Source: DATJIG01 sp050260515 (GTDB lineage Bacteria > Pseudomonadota > Alphaproteobacteria > SMXQ01). Taken from it: 64,000 nucleotides of DNA. The stretch is taken from contig JBLNCI010000035.1 in assembly GCA_050260515.1 (NCBI GenBank), forward strand, positions 19,539 through 83,538, in the 5' to 3' direction. The first letter of the stretch is position 1, and each line of letters begins with the position of its first letter. Below the pieces are notes generated by a model that did no database searches, was not told the origin of the DNA, and saw nothing but the letters and a program-made list of their open reading frames with translations. A program made the translations under genes and the position numbers. Of this stretch, positions 60,297-64,000 are shown piece after piece.

Positions 60297-60425
60297 TTCC
60301 CCCAGGCGGACACGGCGACGCTACCGCGGGCGCAAGCAACCCGCTTGCCAATAGCCCCGACTCGGCCCAAATTCGCAGCACTCGGCCAAAAAGCAGCCGT
60401 GCAAACGATTGGGGCGAAGCGAAAC

Positions 60426-61685
60426 ATGACAGCAGTGGCGGCGGACGCGGGCCTGGCCAAGGAACGCTCATTTCTCGAAGTCTGGGTCATCACCATCGGT
60501 CATGCTCTGACCCATTGGTACCCCGCCACGTTTTACGTCCTCACGCCGCTCATCGGTCACGAGCTCGGCCTCACCTACACCCAGATCGCCTCGATCATCA
60601 CCGTCCAGGCGATCGCCGGGACCCTCGCCAACATCCCCGGCGGCATCATCTGCGACACGGTTCCCCGCAAGGGCCTCCTGATGGCGCTGTCGCTGGCGTG
60701 GGTCGGCATCCCCTACATGATCATGTCGACGTCCCAGGCGTACTGGATGCTGCTCGCCTGCGCGATGCTGATCGGCGTCGGCAACACCCTGTGGCATCCG
60801 ACCGCGATTCCGACGCTCGGGAAGCGCTTCGCGGACCGGAAGGGCCTGGTGGTCTCGATCCACGGCATGGGCGGCAACGTCGGCGACGCGGTCGCTCCGT
60901 TCGTTGCCGGCTCGCTGATCAGCGGTGTGGCGATCGGCTCGGTGTTCTCGATTCCGGCGATCACCTGGCGCCAGGTGATGATGTTCAACGTCATCCCGGG
61001 CATCCTGATGGCGGTCGCGATCCTCTGGTACCTCGGCCGCCTGCAGATGGACAGCAAGGCGAAGTCCGTCGACGGCGCCCTCAAGCTGAACGAGGTGCTC
61101 AAGGGTTTCGGGGGCCTGCTCAAGAATTCGACGCTGATGATGCTGGTCACCAGCTCGGCGTTCCGGTCGATGACGCAGGGCTCGCTGCTGGTGTTCCTGC
61201 CGCTCTACCTCGCCAACAGCATGGGCTACTCGCCGTGGGCGGTGGGTGCCGCGATGATGGCGCTCCAGCTCTGCGGCTTCATCGCCGCGCCGATCGCCGG
61301 CGGCATGTCCGACAAGATGGGCCGCCGCAGCATCATGATGTCGAGCATGGCCATGACCGCCGTCGTGCTGCTGTTCATGATCTTCGCAGGCGGGACCCCG
61401 GCGTTCGTGTTCTTCGTCGCGCTGCTCGGCTTCTTCCTGTTCGCGATCCGCGCCGTGCTGCAGGCGTGGACGCTCGACGCGACGCCCAAGAACATGGGCG
61501 GGTCGGCGATCGGCCTCCTGTTCGGCATCCAGGCGATCGGCACGGCGCTCGGGCCGCTGGTGTGCGGCCTCCTCGCCGACCGCTTCGGTCTGTTGTCCAC
61601 CTTCTACTTCATGGCGTTCACCATCGTGCTCGCCAACATGTTCGTGTTCTTCATCCCGGACATCCGCCAGGAGGCGAAGGCGTAG
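60426..61685 (+). CDS. MFS transporter (fosmidomycin-resistance-like)
   Basis: 419 residues with about 12 hydrophobic helices. The motif GGIICDTVPRKGLLM between helices 2 and 3 fits the MFS loop motif, and GGMSDKMGRRSIMM repeats it in the second half. The pattern (HWYPATFYVLTPLIGHELG) resembles FsR-like exporters. ATG at 60426 follows MPIAP..., a longer frame from 60345 lacking support. A strong terminator follows. Substrate unknown. Confidence 0.88.
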   Translation: MTAVAADAGLAKERSFLEVWVITIGHALTHWYPATFYVLTPLIGHELGLTYTQIASIITVQAIAGTLANIPGGIICDTVPRKGLLMALSLAWVGIPYMIMSTSQAYWMLLACAMLIGVGNTLWHPTAIPTLGKRFADRKGLVVSIHGMGGNVGDAVAPFVAGSLISGVAIGSVFSIPAITWRQVMMFNVIPGILMAVAILWYLGRLQMDSKAKSVDGALKLNEVLKGFGGLLKNSTLMMLVTSSAFRSMTQGSLLVFLPLYLANSMGYSPWAVGAAMMALQLCGFIAAPIAGGMSDKMGRRSIMMSSMAMTAVVLLFMIFAGGTPAFVFFVALLGFFLFAIRAVLQAWTLDATPKNMGGSAIGLLFGIQAIGTALGPLVCGLLADRFGLLSTFYFMAFTIVLANMFVFFIPDIRQEAKA

Positions 61686-61707
61686 CTCCGCGGACCGCCG
61701 CGATGCG

Positions 61708-61735
61708 AAGGGCCTCCCCGACGGGAGGCCCTTTT
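61708..61735 (+). terminator. Rho-independent terminator after the MFS gene
   Basis: Perfect 11-bp stem AAGGGCCTCCC / GGGAGGCCCTT with CGAC loop, followed by TT then C. It begins 23 nt after the MFS stop codon. Confidence 0.85.
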
Positions 61736-61797
61736 CGTATCCGCAACGGAGTCCGTCAGAAACGCGAAAGGCGCCCCTGTCGGGACGCCCGTTCGCA

Positions 61798-61818
61798 ATT
61801 GGCGGAGCGGGGGGATTG
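61798..61818 (-). repeat. Fragment of tRNA-Ser 3' end
   Basis: TTGGCGGAGCGGGGGGATT at 61799-61817 repeats the acceptor/T-stem end of the tRNA-Ser gene at 61949-61968 with one G missing, then diverges. It is next to a stem of the same style as the tRNA terminator (GGCGCCCCTGTCGGGACGCC). Looks like a partial duplication or an old attachment site. Confidence 0.6.
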
Positions 61819-61912
61819 GCTCGCTGCGCTCGCGAGCCTCGGCATGCTTCTTTGTCGATCGGTGGAATGCCTCGGGTTCGAACGGGTATCCGTCCACCTC
61901 CTCCGTTCCCGC

Positions 61913-61949
61913 AAACACCAAGGGCGTCCGTATGGACGCCCTTGGTGTT

Positions 61950-61950
<1 letters not shown>
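61913..61950 (-). terminator. Perfect 17-bp hairpin at the tRNA-Ser 3' end
   Basis: AAACACCAAGGGCGTCC / GGACGCCCTTGGTGTTT with a GTAT loop. On the minus strand it starts at the base that encodes the tRNA 3' A (61950), so it is the tRNA terminator. No long T-run follows. Confidence 0.75.
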
Positions 61951-62042
<92 letters not shown>

Positions 62043-62188
62043 GCATCCCTCGCGGGAGAGCCGGCGGCAAGCTGTGCGGCGCGTAGCGCCCGCGCCCGCC
62101 GGCCGGACTTAGTAGCCGCTGGGCCGCGGCCCTGTCAACGAATGTGGCCGTGTCGGTTTCCGGAATCGCGCGGATTCCGCGGGCCTTT

Positions 62189-62551
62189 TCAGGCCCCCTC
62201 GCCCTTGCGCCAGAGTTCCTGGGCCATGTGCAGACGGAGCCGGGCCGCCTGCATCCGGCCGCGATCGACGTCGTTGACGGCGCCTTCGTACGACTCGCGG
62301 GCGTCGACGAACGCGACCCAGCGGTGCGCCCGCTCGAGCGCGTCGAGGCCGCGACGCTCCGACGCGCGCCGCTCGGCGGCGTCGACCAGCGCGAGGATGT
62401 CGAGGATCTCGCCGGCGACGCGGCGGTTGCCGGCGGCGTAGGCGTGGTTGTGGGCGGCGAGCAGCTTGTCCGAGAGACGTCGTTCGTACGACGGCCACTC
62501 ATGAGCATCCTGCTCCGGAGCGGCGCTGAGCGCGCATGCTTGATCGGCCAT
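62189..62551 (-). CDS. Hypothetical helical protein, 120 residues
   Basis: ATG at 62551 follows CAGGAGGGCACC, a very strong ribosome-binding site, so the gene is probably real. Product begins MADQACALSAAPEQDAHEWP and is mostly charged helix (SYERRLSDKLLAAHNHAYAA ... ALERAHRWVAFVDARESYEG). No membrane segment and no family recognised. Confidence 0.6.
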   Translation of the reverse strand: MADQACALSAAPEQDAHEWPSYERRLSDKLLAAHNHAYAAGNRRVAGEILDILALVDAAERRASERRGLDALERAHRWVAFVDARESYEGAVNDVDRGRMQAARLRLHMAQELWRKGEGA

Positions 62552-62762
62552 GGTGCCCTCCTGGCGTATGGCTCGCGCAGCATGGCGCGGAGTCGGTTAA
62601 CGCCCGGTGAAGGCGCGCGAAAACTATCCACAGGCGGCCACGAACATGTGAATGCGATCGTGCCGCGCGATGTCCGGCATTTAGCTCTCATTAATCTCGA
62701 ATTGCGTGAATCGTCCCACGCGGGCGATAGACCCGTCGGTCACTCCAGGAAGGGGACGTGCC

Positions 62763-62960
62763 ATGATGACGTCGAAGTCGGTCGAGACGCTGATCGATCT
62801 TGTGGAGATCAAACTGTCCTGTCTCGAGGTGTGGGATCGCGAGGACGCCCGCGAACGGCGCGCTCTCGAGATCGCGCTTCACGAGCTGATCGCGATGCGC
62901 GGCGCGAAAGCGACCGCGGGGGCCGAGATCACCACGCTGCGCCCGGCGACCGCCGCCTGA
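62763..62960 (+). CDS. Small hypothetical helical protein, 65 residues
   Basis: ATG at 62763 (a second at 62766) with AGGAAGGGG upstream. Product begins MMTSKSVETLIDLVEIKLSC and continues as amphipathic charged helix (REDARERRALEIALHELIAM). No family recognised. It ends 15 nt before the convergent cysH. Confidence 0.55.
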   Translation: MMTSKSVETLIDLVEIKLSCLEVWDREDARERRALEIALHELIAMRGAKATAGAEITTLRPATAA

Positions 62961-62975
62961 GCAGCGACCGCGCGG

Positions 62976-63695
62976 TTACGCGCCGGTCTTGTGGCGGGGA
63001 TGCAGGCCGCACTCGCGGCTGTCGGCGTTCTCCCACCACCACCGTCCGGCGCGGGGGTCCTCGTGCGGCTCGACCGCGCGCGTGCACGGCACGCAGCCGA
63101 TGCTCGGATAGCCGCTGCGGTGCAGCGCATTGGTCGGCACGTCGAAGCGCTTCACGTACGCCCACACGTCGTCGTTCGACCACTCGGCGAGCGGGCTGAC
63201 CTTGTGCAGGCCGTTGGCGGCATCCCACTCCACCGGCGCGATCGCGCGCCGCGTCACCGACTGCTCGCGGCGCAGCCCGGTGATCCAGCTCTTCTTGCCC
63301 GCGAGCGCGCGCTTGAGCGGCTCGATCTTGCGCACCGCGCAGCAGCGCTCGCGCAACGCGACGCTGTCGTAGAATCCGTTGATGCCGTGGTCGCGCACGT
63401 AGGCTTCGACCGACGCCGCGTCCGGGAAGTACGTCTCGATCGCGACGCCCGGGAACCGCGAGCGCGCGGTCTGCATCAGATCGTAGGTCTCCTGGTGCAG
63501 CCGGCCGGTGTCGAGCGTGAACACCGCGACCGGCAGCCGCCGCCGCGCGACGATGTCGAGCAGCACCATGTCCTCGACGCCGAAACTGCAGGCGAGCGTC
63601 GCCGGCGCGTGCTCGCGCGAGGCGCGCTCGATCAGGTCCTCGGCGGCGGTGACGAGGGAGTCGAGGTCGGGAGCGACGACGGTCGATGCGGACAT
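62976..63695 (-). CDS. cysH: Assimilatory phosphoadenylyl-/adenylyl-sulfate reductase (4Fe-4S APS-type)
   Basis: 239 residues. The PAPS/APS-binding start is CSFGVEDMVLLD. Four cysteines for a [4Fe-4S] cluster are present: C118/C119 (ERCCAVRK) and C201/C204 (IGCVPCTR), marking the APS-reductase type; E. coli PAPS reductase lacks them. The catalytic C-terminal motif ECGLH has C229. Reduces APS to sulfite in cysteine biosynthesis. Upstream is an AT-rich promoter region. Confidence 0.95.
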   Translation of the reverse strand: MSASTVVAPDLDSLVTAAEDLIERASREHAPATLACSFGVEDMVLLDIVARRRLPVAVFTLDTGRLHQETYDLMQTARSRFPGVAIETYFPDAASVEAYVRDHGINGFYDSVALRERCCAVRKIEPLKRALAGKKSWITGLRREQSVTRRAIAPVEWDAANGLHKVSPLAEWSNDDVWAYVKRFDVPTNALHRSGYPSIGCVPCTRAVEPHEDPRAGRWWWENADSRECGLHPRHKTGA

Positions 63696-63731
63696 GGAGC
63701 GGCCTGGAATGTGCGTGTTCGGAAGATAATT

Positions 63732-63760
63732 ACAGTACTGATTCGTTAGATTTGTGTAAA
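63732..63760 (-). promoter_or_regulatory. Sigma70-like promoter for cysH
   Basis: On the minus strand TTTACA (63755-63760), a 17-nt spacer and TACTGT (63732-63737), 37 bp before the ATG at 63695. The AT-rich stretch 63723-63780 contrasts strongly with the surrounding GC-rich DNA and is where a CysB-type activator would bind. Confidence 0.5.
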
Positions 63761-63807
63761 TACAAGTTATTTATGTTCATACCTCGACCGATCGCCGGAA
63801 TCACCGA

Positions 63808-63840
63808 AGCCCGCTCCGGGTTGTGAGGCCGGAGCGGGCT
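63808..63840. terminator. 12-bp perfect hairpin, possible terminator
   Basis: AGCCCGCTCCGG / CCGGAGCGGGCT with a 9-nt loop GTTGTGAGG. No T-run on either side, so its terminator role is uncertain. Confidence 0.45.
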
Positions 63841-64000
63841 GGTGAGGGGCCAATGCGTTCGCGCTCTGGAGCCACCTTGGCGCGGACACACGTCGTCGTC
63901 GCCGGGTCAGCGAAACCCGGTTTTTACCTTCCCAGGGAGGTCAGCAGGTGCCATCACGCTGCGTTTAAAGCGTAGCTCTGTCCTACCGATTGCTTCTCTC
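63841..64000. other. Window end, no gene assigned
   Basis: A CCGGGTCAGCGAAACCCGG hairpin is at 63903-63921 followed by TTTTTACC, and a CTGCGTTTAAAGCGTAG stem-loop at 63959-63975. This could belong to a structured RNA or to the promoter region of a gene beyond the window, but no known RNA family is recognised. Confidence 0.35.

Noticed and set aside
61851..61911. Second tRNA-like trace (GGGTTCGAAC with flanking bases)
   Set aside because: Only a T-loop-like string is visible; acceptor and anticodon arms cannot be formed.
63850..64000. Possible tRNA or tmRNA/SRP-like RNA at the window end
   Set aside because: One hairpin has a 9-nt loop without TTCGAAT and the D-arm does not form; no known RNA family fits.

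Overview
The window is a GC-rich (by eye about two-thirds G+C), densely coded piece of chromosome, most likely from an alphaproteobacterium. Support for that placement: the codon choice and GC level; a ribosome-binding stretch at 57110-57125 that complements the CCTTTC-type 3' end of 16S rRNA usual in that class; a FixL-like PAS kinase beside a Crp/Fnr regulator; and the overall gene content. The genus cannot be read from the sequence. No CRISPR array, rRNA, transposase or phage gene was seen.

1-24.1 kb and 29.9-36.0 kb form a large accessory catabolic region for (probably carboxylated) aromatic compounds. It holds three Rieske oxygenases, a UbiD-type decarboxylase, a class II aldolase family protein, a protein resembling 4,5-dihydroxyphthalate decarboxylase, two bicupin proteins, a Gfo/Idh/MocA dehydrogenase, three VOC proteins (one fused to a Rieske domain) and two M24 'pita-bread' proteins. 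Interleaved are six secreted ABC binding proteins, one unsecreted NMT1-type protein, two complete two-domain permeases and one partial one, but only one ATPase. The genes lie in tight, often stop/start-overlapping operons, and similar modules (binding protein plus oxygenase or cupin) recur, which suggests growth by duplication. A decayed remnant of one binding-protein gene lies beside its parent.

24.3-28.5 kb is a signalling island: a single-domain receiver, a Crp/Fnr regulator with an FNR-type recognition helix, an OmpR-type response regulator with a 10-bp-spaced direct repeat just upstream, and a PAS-PAS hybrid kinase whose second PAS resembles the haem PAS of FixL. An MFS exporter follows. 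36.1-42 kb holds a DUF892 ferritin-like protein, an HAD phosphatase, a pirin, a second hybrid kinase with a degenerate N-terminal receiver, and a two-domain KaiC-like ATPase directly upstream of that kinase. 42.3-47.6 kb holds the helicase Lhr, an isochorismatase-family hydrolase and a small membrane protein.

47.8-56.3 kb is a surface-polysaccharide or branched-sugar cluster: flippase, GT2, sugar epimerase, DUF4910 protein, zinc-type C-methyltransferase, nucleotidyltransferase (RfbF type) and PIG-L deacetylase. 56.4-64 kb holds small proteins, including a 24-codon reading frame behind a 17-nt perfect anti-anti-Shine-Dalgarno and followed by a hairpin. It also holds a HicB-like protein, an FtsH paralogue behind tandem FNR-like boxes, an MFS transporter, tRNA-Ser(GCU) with a fragment of its own 3' end nearby, and an assimilatory APS reductase (CysH).
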